A stretch of 64,000 bases of DNA, taken from NCBI GenBank assembly GCA_036008685.1, contig DASYNF010000293.1, positions 9,802 through 73,801 of the forward strand. Reading direction: 5' to 3'. A program made the position numbers and the translations under genes. Shown piece after piece: positions 33,620-41,817 of the stretch; position 1 is the stretch's first letter, and every line of letters starts with the position of its first letter. Source of the stretch: Actinomadura_C sp036008685 (GTDB taxonomy: Bacteria; Actinomycetota; Actinomycetes; Streptosporangiales; Streptosporangiaceae). The notes below the pieces were generated by a model. That model ran no database searches. It saw nothing but the letters and a program-made list of their open reading frames with translations, and was not told the DNA's origin.

Positions 33620-34242
33620 TCAGGGTGTTGATCGCCGACGATCACCCGGTCGTACGGCAGGGTCTCCGGACCTTCCTCGGCGTGCACGAGGACATCGAGG
33701 TCGTCGGCGAGGCGCCGGACGGGGCCGAGGCGGTGGCGCGGGCCGAGGCCCTCCAGCCGGATGGGGTGCTGCTGGACCTGAAGATGCCCGGCTCCGGGGG
33801 ACAGGCCGCCCTGACCGCCCCGCGCGGGGTGACGGCGCGCGTCATCGTGCTGACGAGCATGACCGATCGCGGCCATGTGCTCCCCGCGGTGCGGGCGGGC
33901 GTCGCCGGCTTCCTGTATAAGGACATCGACCCGCAGGCCCTCGTGCGGGCCATCCGCGGTGCACGATGGACATGTATTGTTCGCGCCCGAGGCGGCCCAG
34001 GCCGTGCTCGGCGCGGAGACCCCGGCTGGGACGACCGGGCACCGGCCGCGCTCACCGACCGTGAGCGTGAGGTCTTCGCCCAGATCGCGCTCGGCCGCTC
34101 CAACCGAGAGATCGCCCGCGTCCTCGTTGTCTCGGAGAAGACGATCAAAAGTCATGTTTCGAATATCCTGATGAAGCTCGGTCTCGGCGACCGTACCCAG
34201 GCTGCGTTGCACGCCGTCCGGCACGGCATCGTCGAGGACTAG
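33616..34242 (+). CDS. NarL/FixJ-type response regulator with an out-of-frame linker
   Basis: This 208-residue protein has a receiver domain at about 1-115 (IADDHPVVRQG, phospho-Asp in GVLLDLKMPG, VLTSM, FLYKDI) and a LuxR-type helix-turn-helix at about 143-205 (LTDREREVFAQIALGRSNREIARVLVVSEKTIKSHVSNILMKLG). Between them the frame reads ARWTCIVRARGGPGRARRG, which is not a family linker. The +1 frame of the same DNA reads VHDGHVLFAPEAAQAVLGAET, which is exactly what the family has there. Two compensating indels near 33958 and 34021-34045 explain this. Both domains stay intact. TTG start after GGAGGTG. Confidence 0.85.
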   Translation: MIRVLIADDHPVVRQGLRTFLGVHEDIEVVGEAPDGAEAVARAEALQPDGVLLDLKMPGSGGQAALTAPRGVTARVIVLTSMTDRGHVLPAVRAGVAGFLYKDIDPQALVRAIRGARWTCIVRARGGPGRARRGDPGWDDRAPAALTDREREVFAQIALGRSNREIARVLVVSEKTIKSHVSNILMKLGLGDRTQAALHAVRHGIVED

Positions 34243-34277
34243 CGAACTCTACTCACGAGGTCGACATCGATAACGGT

Positions 34278-35030
34278 ATGAACGTCGCAATCAGATACGC
34301 CGCAGGCTCGGACGTCGGCGTGAGCCGGCAGAACAACGAGGACTCCGCCTACGCGGGTCCGTGGCTGCTCGCGGTCGCCGACGGCATGGGCGGTTATGCC
34401 GGTGGCGAGGTCGCGAGCTCGACGGTCATCCGGTCACTGCGTGACATCGACGCGGAAGTGCCACCCGAGCGCCTCGTGGACACGCTGGGCGAGGCGGTGA
34501 GCCGGGCCCACGAGAAACTGCGCGAGGCGATCGCCGACCATCCCGAGCTCGACCGGATGGGGACGACCCTGACCGCCATGCTCCGGTCCGGACAGCACAT
34601 GGCACTGGCCCACATCGGTGACTCTCGCGGCTATCTGCTCCGCGGGGGCGAGCTCTTCCAGATCACCGAGGACCACACGCTGGACCAGTTGCTCGAGGAC
34701 GGCAGCGGATCCTCGCGCCTGTCCCATGTGCTGTTCCGCGTCCTCGACGGCCGCAGCGAGGGCGAGCCGGACATGACGGCCCGCGAGGCCCGGCCCGGCG
34801 ACCGCTACCTCCTCTGCTCCGACGGCCTGACCGGGGTGGTCGGCCCCAAGGAGCTCTATGAGGTGCTGACCTCTGTCGACGACCCCGACGAGGCGGTACG
34901 GCGGCTCATCGAGTCCGCCAACCAGGGCGGCGGCCCGGACAACATCACCTGCGTGGTCGCCGATGTCGTCGAGGGGCCGGTGGAGCCCCGTGAGCCGGTG
35001 ATCGCCGGAGCGGCCGCCAACCAACGCTGA
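34278..35030 (+). CDS. PP2C-type protein phosphatase
   Basis: The 250-residue Ser/Thr phosphatase contains the PPM metal motifs SRQNNEDS, VADGMGGYAGG, HIGDSRGYLL, CSDGLTGVV and GGGPDNITCVV. It is a soluble, stand-alone catalytic domain with no membrane anchor, close in length to PstP's catalytic part. It could reverse the action of Ser/Thr kinases such as the one at 5693-7099, but no kinase is adjacent. It starts 35 bases after the response regulator on the same strand. Confidence 0.93.
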   Translation: MNVAIRYAAGSDVGVSRQNNEDSAYAGPWLLAVADGMGGYAGGEVASSTVIRSLRDIDAEVPPERLVDTLGEAVSRAHEKLREAIADHPELDRMGTTLTAMLRSGQHMALAHIGDSRGYLLRGGELFQITEDHTLDQLLEDGSGSSRLSHVLFRVLDGRSEGEPDMTAREARPGDRYLLCSDGLTGVVGPKELYEVLTSVDDPDEAVRRLIESANQGGGPDNITCVVADVVEGPVEPREPVIAGAAANQR

Positions 35031-35230
35031 CCGTACGGCCGGACACGACCCCAGGTGGGTGCCGGCCGGGGCCGGTCATCGGAGGCGATCGGCTCTGGAC
35101 CGGCCTGAGGCGCCGGCACGCGCCGCCTGGCCCCACGGCGGCGGCCCACCGGGGCGTAGGACTTTGTACCGGCGGGATCCCGGCCCGATGGCCGATGGCC
35201 CGTGGCCGGGACCTTCCCTAGCGTCGAAGC

Positions 35231-35254
35231 ATGAACGACAGGCTTCTACGATGA
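35231..35254 (+). other. Possible 7-codon leader peptide overlapping the MFS start
   Basis: ATG at 35231 opens MNDRLLR and stops with a TGA that overlaps the ATG of the MFS gene at 35251 (ATGA). There is no obvious ribosome site before either ATG. It may be chance, but the coupling geometry is exact. Confidence 0.25.
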
Positions 35255-36627
35255 CGGCCACCATGGTCGAAACGGCTTCTCCCCTCGAAAAACCCCCCTC
35301 GATCCTGTCCGGCCGTTACCGCGTCCCGACCGTCGGCATCGTCCTCGTCGTCACCCTGCTGGCCTTCGAGGCGATGGCGGTCGGCACGGTCATGCCGGTC
35401 ACGGCCCGGGAGCTGCACGGGCTCTCGCTCTATGCCTGGAGCTTCAGCGCCTTCCTGATCGCGAGCCTGCTGGCCAACGTGGTCGCCGGCGGCTGGTCGG
35501 ACAGGGTCGGCCCGGGAAAGCCCCTGATGACGGGCCTCGCGGCCTTCGTCGGCGGTCTGCTCATCGCGGGCGTGGCACCCCAGATGTGGGTCTTCGTGGC
35601 CGGGCGCGCGGTCCAAGGGCTCGGCGCCGGCGCCGCGGGCGTGGCCATCTATGTCGTGGTCGCACGCGTCTATCCCGAGGCGCTGCGGCCCCGTGTCTTC
35701 GCCGCGCTGTCCGCCGCCTGGGTGGTGCCGTCCCTGGTCGGCCCGGCGGTGGCCGGATTCGTCGCCGAGCACCTGCACTGGCGGGCCGTCTTCCTCGGGC
35801 TGATCCCCCTGGTCGTCCCGACCATGATGATGTTGCTCCCTTCGCTCCGGGACTCCGGCGGCGACACCGCGCGGACGCCACGGCGCGGACGCGTCCGCGC
35901 CGCCATCGCCCTGGCCGCCGGGGCGGGCGCGCTGTTGTTCGCCATCGAGCACGTCCGGTGGCCGGTCCTGCCCGTGGCGGTGGCCGGCGTCGCGGGACTG
36001 GCCTTCGGGCTGCCCCGCCTGCTGCCACCCGGATCCCTGGTGCTGAGGCGCGGCCTGCCGACGGTGATCTCGACCCGCGGGCTGTTGGCCGGGGCCTTCT
36101 TCGGCACGGAGATCTTCATCCCGCTCGCCCTCACCTCCCTGCACGGCTTCACGCCGACCGAGGCGGGCGTCACCCTGACGCTCGGGGCCATCGGCTGGTC
36201 CACCGGTTCGTGGTACCAGGGCCGGACCGCCCGCCCACACCACACCCTCGTCGCCCTCGGCTCCGTGCTCATCACCGTGGGAATCGCCGGCATCGCGGTC
36301 GGCGTCCCGGTGAACGGCTGGCTCGCCGTCCCGGCCTGGATGGTGGCCGGCGCCGGGATGGGACTGGCCTACAGCAGCCTGAGCGTGCTGACGCTCAACC
36401 TCTCGGCCCCCGCCGACCAGGGCGCCAACTCCGCCGCGCTGCAGATCAGCGACACGCTGGGCGCGGCGCTGGTGATCGGCGTCGCGGGCGCGCTGGTCAC
36501 AGGGTTCGGCACCGCTCGCCTGGGGCTCGGGCTGGCCGTGGCGGGGGCGCTCACGACCGTGATCGCGGTCTTCGCCGTGTTGACGGCCCTGCGGGTCTCG
36601 GAAGGCCGGCGGGAACCGCCCGCTTGA
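35251..36627 (+). CDS. MFS transporter, 14-helix-like drug exporter
   Basis: This 458-residue membrane protein has many helices and a motif A-like GGWSDRVGPGKPL after helix 2. VQGLGAGAAGVAIYVVVARVYPEALRPRVFAALSAAWVVPSLVGPAVAG gives the exporter-type helix 4-5 region. It should export small molecules by proton antiport; no regulator gene is adjacent. ATG 35251 was taken as the start; ATG 35263 is also possible. The first 30 residues are cytoplasmic. Confidence 0.88.
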   Translation: MTATMVETASPLEKPPSILSGRYRVPTVGIVLVVTLLAFEAMAVGTVMPVTARELHGLSLYAWSFSAFLIASLLANVVAGGWSDRVGPGKPLMTGLAAFVGGLLIAGVAPQMWVFVAGRAVQGLGAGAAGVAIYVVVARVYPEALRPRVFAALSAAWVVPSLVGPAVAGFVAEHLHWRAVFLGLIPLVVPTMMMLLPSLRDSGGDTARTPRRGRVRAAIALAAGAGALLFAIEHVRWPVLPVAVAGVAGLAFGLPRLLPPGSLVLRRGLPTVISTRGLLAGAFFGTEIFIPLALTSLHGFTPTEAGVTLTLGAIGWSTGSWYQGRTARPHHTLVALGSVLITVGIAGIAVGVPVNGWLAVPAWMVAGAGMGLAYSSLSVLTLNLSAPADQGANSAALQISDTLGAALVIGVAGALVTGFGTARLGLGLAVAGALTTVIAVFAVLTALRVSEGRREPPA

Positions 36628-36762
36628 GGCCCGGGGAGGCCGCGGCGCTCCGGGGACACGGCCTGCCACGGGCGTGCCGGGCGCGACCGGCCGCCAGGCC
36701 CCTGTCCGGATAGTGGACCCCAGACGCGACGGTGACCAGGGCCCAGTAGTTTGGTGAGCAGT

Positions 36763-37959
36763 ATGGATGGCTCTCAGCGCACGCTGCTCATCACGCTCAC
36801 CGGCCGCGATCGCCCCGGAGTGACATCACGGCTCTTCGCCACGCTGGCCAGATTTCCCGTCACCGTGGCCGACCTCGAGCAGGTCGTGATCCGCGGGAGG
36901 CTCATCCTCGGGGTGCTGATCTCGTACGGCTCGAGCGCCGATGTCGGACAGGTCTGGACCGCCGCCGAAAAGATCGCCGCGGACCTCGACATGGAGATCG
37001 AGCTTTCCGCCGGACGCGACAGGAGCTCCCCGAAGCACCGCGGCCGGCTGCACGTCACCGTGCTCGGGAGCCCGCTCCGGCCGGCCGCCATGGCGGGCAT
37101 CGCCGGCCGCATCGCCGCCAACGGTGCCAACATCGACCGGATCGAGCGGCTCGCGGACTATCCCGTGACCTGCATCGAGCTGGAGGTCTCCGGCGCCGAC
37201 CCGGAGGGCCTGCGCGCCGGCCTCGCGGCCGAGGCGGCCGAGCAGCAGGTGGACGTCGCCGTGCAGCGTGCGGGACTGCACCGCAAGGCCAAGCGGCTGA
37301 TCGTGATGGACGTCGACTCCACCCTCATCCAGGGTGAGGTCATCGAACTGCTCGCCGAGCAGGCTGGGCAGATCGGCAAGGTCGCCGAGATCACCGAGGC
37401 GGCCATGCGGGGCGACCTCGACTTCGAGGGTTCGCTGCGGGAGCGGGTCTCGCTGCTCGCGGGCCTCGATGTAGCCGCGATCGACCACGTACGGAGTCGC
37501 ATCGAGCTCGCGGCCGGGGCCCGCACGCTCGTGCGCACACTCAAGCGGCTCGACTACAAGTTCGCGATCGTCAGCGGCGGGTTCACCCAGGTGACCGACG
37601 CGCTGGCCGCCGAGCTCGGGATCGACTACTCCGCCGCCAACACGCTCGAGGTCTCCGGCGGCCGGCTCACCGGGCGGCTGGTCGGCCCGATCATCGACCG
37701 GCCGGGCAAGGCCGCGGCCCTGACGCGGTTCGCAGCGGACGCCGGCGTGCCCATCAGCCAGACCGTGGCCATCGGCGACGGGGCCAACGACCTGGACATG
37801 ATCCAGGCCGCCGGGCTGGGCGTCGCCTACAACGCCAAGCCCGTCGTACGGCAGGCCGCGGACACGGCCGTCAGCGTGCCCTATCTCGACGCCATCCTCT
37901 TTCTCCTCGGGATCTCCCGCGAAGAGATCGAGGCGGCCGACGCCGAGGACTCTGTTTGA
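36763..37959 (+). CDS. serB: Phosphoserine phosphatase with N-terminal ACT domains
   Basis: The 398-residue protein carries two ACT-like domains (about 5-165; TLLITLTGRDRPGVTSRLFATLARF, then VTVLGSPLRPAAMAGIAGRIA) followed by a HAD phosphatase: motif I MDVDSTLIQGE, motif II IVSGGF, motif III GDGANDLDMIQAAGLG. It makes L-serine from phosphoserine, with serine probably sensed by the ACT domains, as in mycobacterial SerB2. TAGTTT at 36747-36752 may be its -10 box. In-frame TTG (36751) and GTG (36754) starts also exist. Confidence 0.95.
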   Translation: MDGSQRTLLITLTGRDRPGVTSRLFATLARFPVTVADLEQVVIRGRLILGVLISYGSSADVGQVWTAAEKIAADLDMEIELSAGRDRSSPKHRGRLHVTVLGSPLRPAAMAGIAGRIAANGANIDRIERLADYPVTCIELEVSGADPEGLRAGLAAEAAEQQVDVAVQRAGLHRKAKRLIVMDVDSTLIQGEVIELLAEQAGQIGKVAEITEAAMRGDLDFEGSLRERVSLLAGLDVAAIDHVRSRIELAAGARTLVRTLKRLDYKFAIVSGGFTQVTDALAAELGIDYSAANTLEVSGGRLTGRLVGPIIDRPGKAAALTRFAADAGVPISQTVAIGDGANDLDMIQAAGLGVAYNAKPVVRQAADTAVSVPYLDAILFLLGISREEIEAADAEDSV

Positions 37960-38150
37960 TGGCCGCGCCTCCGGCGCGGCGGCTCGGGACTGTGTTGATG
38001 GCCGCGCCTCCGGCTCGGCGGCTCGGGACGCCTCCAGGCGGCGGCTTCTCTCGTCACTCCGGTCGCTCGTTCCTGCTCATGGCCGCGCTCCGCGCGGCAC
38101 CTCGTGAGCCTTCGAGGCGCCGTCTTCCCTCGTCACTTTGGTCGCAAGCT
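37953..38150. repeat. Composite intergenic repeats after serB
   Basis: A unit of 38-39 bases (37953-37990 and 37991-38029) is duplicated and includes the serB stop codon. Each copy holds the hairpin GCCGCGCC/GGCGCGGC or a variant. A third degenerate start (ATGGCCGCGC) lies at about 38079. Around these, CTCTCGTCACTCCGGTCGC (about 38050) and CCTCGTCACTTTGGTCGC (about 38128) make a second, roughly 85-base repeat level. Confidence 0.7.
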
Positions 38151-38257
38151 CCCGCCGCTCCTCAGTCCAGCCGACGCCGCATCTCTCCCGGCCCTTTCGC
38201 ACGGTGACCGTCTCCCTGGCGTGACCTTGGAGGTCCGGTGCGGCCGCGCCGGTCCAT

Positions 38258-38296
38258 CCGTACACCGCCGGCACCCGGTACCCGTACACCGCCGGC
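38258..38296. repeat. 15-base direct repeat
   Basis: CCGTACACCGCCGGC occurs at 38258-38272 and again at 38282-38296. The rest of the stretch between serB and the sugar-binding protein gene (to 38576) holds an AT-richer segment near 38380-38460, the likely promoter, and no gene. Confidence 0.6.
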
Positions 38297-38576
38297 GAGC
38301 GTCACGCGGGGCCGTCCACCGGGGGTCATGAGGTTTCGTCCCACAGCCGGGTTGCCGCCAGGTTTCCACGAGGTTTCCGCTCGTTGTCCGATTGTTATCC
38401 CGCGCAACAAATAAGGCGGCCATTCCCTCTAGCGCTACGCCCGAATTCCGACATACGTTGCCGGACACAACATTCGGACCAATGGCGTGCCGTGACCCGG
38501 ACCGTCATCCAGCGCGCTGGTACAACCCACTCCCATGCCGCGTCGACGCGCGGCACGCACCGAAAGGACCCTGCAA

Positions 38577-39683
38577 ATGCGCAAGGGGATCCTCAGCACG
38601 GCCGCCGTGTCCGCGGCGATGCTGGTCAGTCTCGCCGCCTGCGGCGGCAACAGCGACGACACGTCGGCGGGAGCCGGCCCGGCCAAGGCCAAGGCCAAGG
38701 GGAAGGTCGGGGTCATCCTGCCGGACAGCAAGTCCTCCCCCCGCTGGGAGACGGCGGATCGCAAGTATCTCGGCGAGGCGTTCAAGGCCGCGGGCATCGC
38801 CTACGACATCCAGAACGCGCAGAACAACAAGACCACGTTCCAGACGATCGCCGACCAGATGATCACGAATGGCGCCACCGTGCTCATGATCGTGAACCTG
38901 GACAGCGGGACCGGCAAGGCCGTGCTCGACAAGGCCAAGTCCCAGGGTGTCGCCACCATCGACTACGACCGGCCGACACTGGGCGGCAGCGCCCAGTACT
39001 ACGTGAGCTTCGACAACACGGTCGTCGGCAAGCTCCAGGGTGAAGGGCTCGTCAAGTGCCTGGCGGACAAGAAGGTCACCAAGCCGACCGTCGCCGAGCT
39101 CAACGGGTCACCGACCGACGACAATGCAAGGCTGTTCAAGAGCGGCTACGACTCGGTGCTGAAGCCCAAGTACGACTCCAAGGAGTTCGTCAAGGGCCCC
39201 GACCAGTCCGTTCCCGACTGGGATCCCGCCCAGGCGAACACCATCTTCGAGCAGATGCTCACCAGCAATAACAAGATCGCCGGTGTGCTCGCCGCCAACG
39301 ACGACCTCGGCAACGCGGCCATCTCGGTGCTGAAGAAGAACAAGCTCAACGGCAAGGTTCCGGTCACCGGCCAGGACGCGAGCGTGCCGGGCCTGCAGAA
39401 CATCCTCGCCGGCGACCAGTGCATGACCGTCTACAAGGCGATCAAGCAGGAGGCGGACGCCGCCGCCAAGCTCGCGGTCGGGCTGGCGAACGGCCAGAAG
39501 GGCGAGGCCAACGGCACCGTGCACGACCCGGAGGGCAACCGCGACGTGCCGTCGGTGCTTCTCCAGCCCAAATCCATCTTCAAGGACACCGTCAAGGACG
39601 TCGTGGCGGACGGCTACGTCACGAAGGACCAGCTGTGCAAGGGCGAGTTCGCCGCCAAGTGCACCGAGGCCGGAATCAAGTAA
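38577..39683 (+). CDS. Sugar ABC transporter substrate-binding lipoprotein
   Basis: The 368-residue periplasmic-binding-type I protein has a lipoprotein signal with lipobox SLAAC (Cys22). A two-lobed domain begins KAKGKVGVILPDSKSSPRWETADRKYLGEAF and contains GVATIDYDRPTLGG, LAANDDLGNAAISVLKK and PVTGQDASVPGLQNILAGDQCMTVYK. That wording is close to xylose-binding XylF. It captures sugar outside the membrane for the ATPase and permease that follow. GAAAGGACC precedes the ATG. Confidence 0.92.
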   Translation: MRKGILSTAAVSAAMLVSLAACGGNSDDTSAGAGPAKAKAKGKVGVILPDSKSSPRWETADRKYLGEAFKAAGIAYDIQNAQNNKTTFQTIADQMITNGATVLMIVNLDSGTGKAVLDKAKSQGVATIDYDRPTLGGSAQYYVSFDNTVVGKLQGEGLVKCLADKKVTKPTVAELNGSPTDDNARLFKSGYDSVLKPKYDSKEFVKGPDQSVPDWDPAQANTIFEQMLTSNNKIAGVLAANDDLGNAAISVLKKNKLNGKVPVTGQDASVPGLQNILAGDQCMTVYKAIKQEADAAAKLAVGLANGQKGEANGTVHDPEGNRDVPSVLLQPKSIFKDTVKDVVADGYVTKDQLCKGEFAAKCTEAGIK

Positions 39684-39688
39684 CGCAC

Positions 39689-39730
39689 CGGCCGCGTGTT
39701 CCCGTCGCCACCCGAGGGAACACGCGGCCG
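39689..39730 (+). terminator. Hairpin between the binding-protein and ATPase genes
   Basis: A 15-base perfect stem (CGGCCGCGTGTTCCC with its complement) encloses a 12-base loop. It starts six bases after the stop codon and sits within the operon. It may protect the upstream message or attenuate readthrough, giving more binding protein than transporter. No T-run follows. Confidence 0.7.
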
Positions 39731-39753
39731 CCGGCGGTAAGGAGCCACTCAGC

Positions 39754-40539
39754 ATGCCCGCGACACCCGTCCTCGAGCTGCGCACGATCAACAAGAGTTT
39801 CGGTCCCGTCCAGGTCCTGCACGACGTCGCCTTCTCCGCCCGAGCGGGAGAGGTGACCGCCCTGGTCGGCGACAACGGAGCCGGCAAGTCCACGCTGGTC
39901 AAATGCATCGGCGGCATCCACCCGATCGACTCGGGCGAGTTCTTCTTCGACGGCACGCAGGTCCAGGTGAACAGCCCACGCGATGCCGCCGAACTCGGCA
40001 TCGAGATCGTTTATCAGGACCTCGCGCTGTGCGACAACCTCGACATCGTCCAGAACATGTTCCTCGGCCGTGAGCGCAAGAGCGGGCTGGTCCTGGACGA
40101 GCCGACCATGGAGGAGATGGCCGCCACGACCCTCAGCGGGCTGTCGGTCCGCACCGTCAAGTCCGTACGGCAGCAGGTCTCCAGCCTCTCGGGAGGACAG
40201 CGGCAGACCGTCGCGATCGCCAAGGCCGTGCTGTGGAACAGCAAGGTCGTGGTCCTCGACGAGCCCACCGCCGCACTCGGCGTCGCGCAGACCCAGCAGG
40301 TGCTCGAGCTCGTCCGGCGGCTCGCCGACAAGGGACTCGCCGTCGTGCTGATCTCGCACAACATGAACGACGTCTTCGCCGTCTCCGACCACATCGCCGC
40401 GCTGTACCTCGGCCGGATGGCCGCCCAGGTCAAGACCTCGGACGTCACCTACGCACAGATCGTGGAACTCATCACCTCCGGGCGCAGCGGTGACCTGGGC
40501 CTCGGTAACGGAGACGGCCCGAACGGAGCGAAGGCATGA
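39754..40539 (+). CDS. Sugar ABC transporter ATP-binding protein, single-domain type
   Basis: The 261-residue ATPase has Walker A VGDNGAGKSTLVKCIGG, signature SSLSGGQRQTVAIAKAV, Walker B VVVLDEPTAALG and H-loop ISHNMND. It is half the size of the fused XylG/RbsA type, resembling instead the single-domain FrcA-type ATPase that works as a homodimer. It couples ATP hydrolysis to the permease, whose start overlaps its stop by four bases (ATGA). Confidence 0.93.
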   Translation: MPATPVLELRTINKSFGPVQVLHDVAFSARAGEVTALVGDNGAGKSTLVKCIGGIHPIDSGEFFFDGTQVQVNSPRDAAELGIEIVYQDLALCDNLDIVQNMFLGRERKSGLVLDEPTMEEMAATTLSGLSVRTVKSVRQQVSSLSGGQRQTVAIAKAVLWNSKVVVLDEPTAALGVAQTQQVLELVRRLADKGLAVVLISHNMNDVFAVSDHIAALYLGRMAAQVKTSDVTYAQIVELITSGRSGDLGLGNGDGPNGAKA

Positions 40540-41786
40540 CCGACACGATCACGAAGGGAACCCCGGACACGGCCCCGGCGCCGATCGGCGCCCATGTCCG
40601 GGACTACATGGGCCGGGTGCGGGGCGGGGACGTCGGAGCCCTTCCCGCGATCCTCGGGCTCGTCATTCTCTGCACGGTGTTCACGGTCCTGCGCCCGGTC
40701 TTCCTGTCCGCCGGCAACTTCGCGAACCTGTTCACCCAGGGTGCCGCGGTGACCGTCATCGCCATGGGCCTGGTCTTCGTCCTCCTGCTCGGGGAGATCG
40801 ACCTGTCGGCGGGCTTCGCCAGCGGGGTCTGCGCGGCGGTGCTCGCCGTGCTGCTGACCGGCCACGGGTGGCCTTGGTACGCCTCGGTCCTCGCCGCGCT
40901 ACTCACCGGGGCGGTCATCGGCCTCGTGCTCGGTGTCCTCGTCGCCAAGCTCGGCGTCCCGTCCTTCGTCGTCACGCTGGCCGGGTTCCTGGCCTTCCAG
41001 GGCGTCGTGCTGATGCTCATTCACGAGGGCTCCAACATCTCCATCCGGGACAGGACCATCCTGTCCATCGCCAACGACAACGTTCCTCCCCTGCTGGGCT
41101 GGATCATCCTGGTCGTGGGCGTCGCCGGTTACGCGGGCGTCCAGCTGTGGCGGGCGCGCGGCCGCGTCCGGCGTGGCCTCGTCGCCGACTCCATGTCCCT
41201 GATCGCCCTCCGGGTCGTCCTCGTCACCGTGGTCGCCGGTGTGGCCGTCTGGGTCCTCAACCTGGAGCGCAGCCGCAACGCGATCGTGGTCTCCCTCAAG
41301 GGGGTGCCGATCGTCGTCCCGGTCATCGTCGTCCTGTTGATCGGCTGGACCTTCGTGCTCCGGCGTACGGCCTATGGCCGGCACATCTACGCGGTCGGCG
41401 GCAACAGGGAGGCCGCCCGCCGGGCGGGCATCAACGTGGACCGCATCCGCATCTCGGCCTTCGTGATCTGCTCGGCGATGGCCGCCGTCGGCGGGATCAT
41501 CGCCGCCTCCCGGGCCAACTCGGTGGACCCCAACACCGGCGGCAGCAACGTGCTCCTCTATGCCGTCGGCGCGGCGGTCATCGGCGGGACGAGCCTGTTC
41601 GGCGGTAAGGGCCGGGTCCTGGACGCGATCCTCGGCGGTGCCGTGGTCGCGGTCATCGACAACGGCATGGGGCTCATGGGCTACAGCGCCGGCGTGAAGT
41701 ACGTGGTCACCGGCCTGGTGCTCCTTCTGGCCGCCGGCGTCGACGCGCTGTCCAGGAAGCGGGCCGCGGCGACGGGGCTGAGATGA
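40536..41786 (+). CDS. Sugar ABC transporter permease
   Basis: This 416-residue integral membrane protein of the ribose/xylose permease family has EIDLSAGFASGVCAAVLAVL, LGVPSFVVTLAGFLAFQGVVLML and the cytoplasmic coupling loop GRHIYAVGGNREAARRAGINVDRIRISAF. Ten or more helices are visible. The inserted helices around residues 190-250 are like XylH. It forms the channel with the single-domain ATPase. The sugar is inferred to be xylose-like from the binding protein and the ROK gene. Confidence 0.93.
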   Translation: MTDTITKGTPDTAPAPIGAHVRDYMGRVRGGDVGALPAILGLVILCTVFTVLRPVFLSAGNFANLFTQGAAVTVIAMGLVFVLLLGEIDLSAGFASGVCAAVLAVLLTGHGWPWYASVLAALLTGAVIGLVLGVLVAKLGVPSFVVTLAGFLAFQGVVLMLIHEGSNISIRDRTILSIANDNVPPLLGWIILVVGVAGYAGVQLWRARGRVRRGLVADSMSLIALRVVLVTVVAGVAVWVLNLERSRNAIVVSLKGVPIVVPVIVVLLIGWTFVLRRTAYGRHIYAVGGNREAARRAGINVDRIRISAFVICSAMAAVGGIIAASRANSVDPNTGGSNVLLYAVGAAVIGGTSLFGGKGRVLDAILGGAVVAVIDNGMGLMGYSAGVKYVVTGLVLLLAAGVDALSRKRAAATGLR

Positions 41787-41817
41787 CCGTCGAGGACGGG
41801 CGGGCGGGACCGGCCGC

